A stretch of 34,710 bases of DNA, from the NCBI RefSeq assembly GCF_002910825.1, contig NZ_NEUB01001044.1, forward strand, positions 1 to 34,710. The letters are read 5' to 3'. Positions 34,285-34,710 of the stretch are shown piece by piece (position 1 is the stretch's first letter; the number at the start of each line of letters is the position of its first letter). The notes beneath the pieces are model-generated. The model made no database searches and was not told the origin of the DNA. It worked only from the letters and a program-made list of their open reading frames with translations. A program made the position numbers and the translations under genes. Source of the stretch: Streptomyces sp. SM1. GTDB taxonomy: Bacteria > Actinomycetota > Actinomycetes > Streptomycetales > Streptomycetaceae.

Positions 34285-34414
34285 CCCCCTCACCCCCAAG
34301 GGCGCGGAGAACGGCGCGCCCAGCCCCCACACACCCGCGGGAAACCACGAAACCAGCCCACCCCCAGGGGCGCGGGGAACGGCGCAACCATCCCCCGCGC
34401 CCCGTACGAAACCC
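34285..34414. repeat. Two copies of the GGGGCGCGGGGAAC intergenic element
   Basis: Right after the decarboxylase stop there are two plus-strand copies of the dispersed element: AGGGCGCGGAGAACGGCGC at 34299-34317 and AGGGGCGCGGGGAACGGCGC at 34366-34385. The gap to the convergent gene holds nothing else. Confidence 0.75.
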
Positions 34415-34710
34415 TCAGGCCGGCGCGGCAACCCGTCGCCGCGAGCCACCCGGCGCCGCGTCCCCCGCCGCGACGCCCGTGGCACGGTACGCCTTGACCC
34501 CCTTGCCGGCAGGCCGCCCCGCACCCGCGCGCAGCCAGTCGACACGCACCCACAACAGCAGCTCGCCGTCCTGCTCCAGCCGCCCGATCCAGGCCGCCTT
34601 CAGCCACAGGCCGGCCCCGCCGCCGGCGAGCAGCAGACCCCCCGCGGCGGGTGCGGCGAACGCGGCGCCCAGTCCGGCGAGGAAGGCGAGCAGCAGCCAC
34701 CAGCGGTGCG
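34415..34710 (-). CDS. Membrane protein, C-terminal fragment (5' end outside window)
   Basis: A minus-strand frame enters from the right edge and ends at a TGA at 34415. It encodes 97 residues with no start in the window. The visible part has one or two hydrophobic helices (WWLLLAFLAGLGAAFAAPAA and GGLLLAGGGAGLWL), then GRLEQDGELLLWVRVDWL, then a basic tail (GGSRRRVAAPA). Codon third positions are strongly GC-rich and the hydrophobic pattern is coherent in this frame only, so I believe it is a real gene. I do not recognise the family. Confidence 0.7.
   Translation of the reverse strand, partial: HRWWLLLAFLAGLGAAFAAPAAGGLLLAGGGAGLWLKAAWIGRLEQDGELLLWVRVDWLRAGAGRPAGKGVKAYRATGVAAGDAAPGGSRRRVAAPA

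Overview
The window reads as chromosomal DNA of a Streptomyces or a very close relative. It has about 70% GC with strongly GC-biased third codon positions, GTG and TTG starts, and the dispersed intergenic repeats typical of that genus. From memory, gene content and order resemble the central region of the S. coelicolor chromosome around SCO304x-SCO307x; I could not run a comparison. No rRNA, tRNA, CRISPR array, insertion sequence, phage gene or integrase was seen.

Left third (1-8450): four LytR-CpsA-Psr (LCP) genes in the same orientation. The first is cut by the window edge. They are separated by a minus-strand family 2 glycosyltransferase and a minus-strand acyl-CoA thioesterase. LCP proteins transfer lipid-linked glycopolymers onto the cell wall. 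With the glycosyltransferase, a UDP-glucose 6-dehydrogenase (11631-12974) and a GtrA-family membrane protein (19560-20057), the window is rich in envelope-glycan functions.

Middle (8464-15047): a Cys/Met-rich four-helix copper-storage-type protein, a phospholipase D-like protein with two HKD motifs, an acyl-CoA dehydrogenase, the UDP-glucose dehydrogenase, about 550 bp of degenerate non-coding repeats, a CGNR zinc-finger regulator, and a tandem pair of VOC/glyoxalase-fold genes behind a palindrome-rich leader.

Centre right (15061-24148): two M19 dipeptidase paralogues. One is intact and translationally coupled to purK-purE; the other has lost every metal ligand and is a probable pseudoenzyme. 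Next come purE, purK, the gtrA-like gene, an OmpR-type two-component system, and a POT-family peptide transporter with a long leader.

Right (24298-34284): a partner-switching module (anti-sigma kinase, STAS antagonist and a divergent SigB-family sigma factor), then a histidine-utilisation operon read leftwards: hutU, an M20 amidohydrolase, hutF, hutI. The M20 protein probably replaces HutG but carries an unusual disordered N-terminal extension of about 160 residues. hutF contains a dispersed Streptomyces repeat read in frame. Divergent from hutU is a PLP-dependent decarboxylase of the DapDC-like fold. The last 300 bases hold the C-terminal end of a membrane protein entering from the right.

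Most promising for follow-up: the metal-less dipeptidase paralogue beside its intact sibling, the repeat-rich extension on the hut M20 enzyme together with its likely HutG role, and the repeat element inside hutF.
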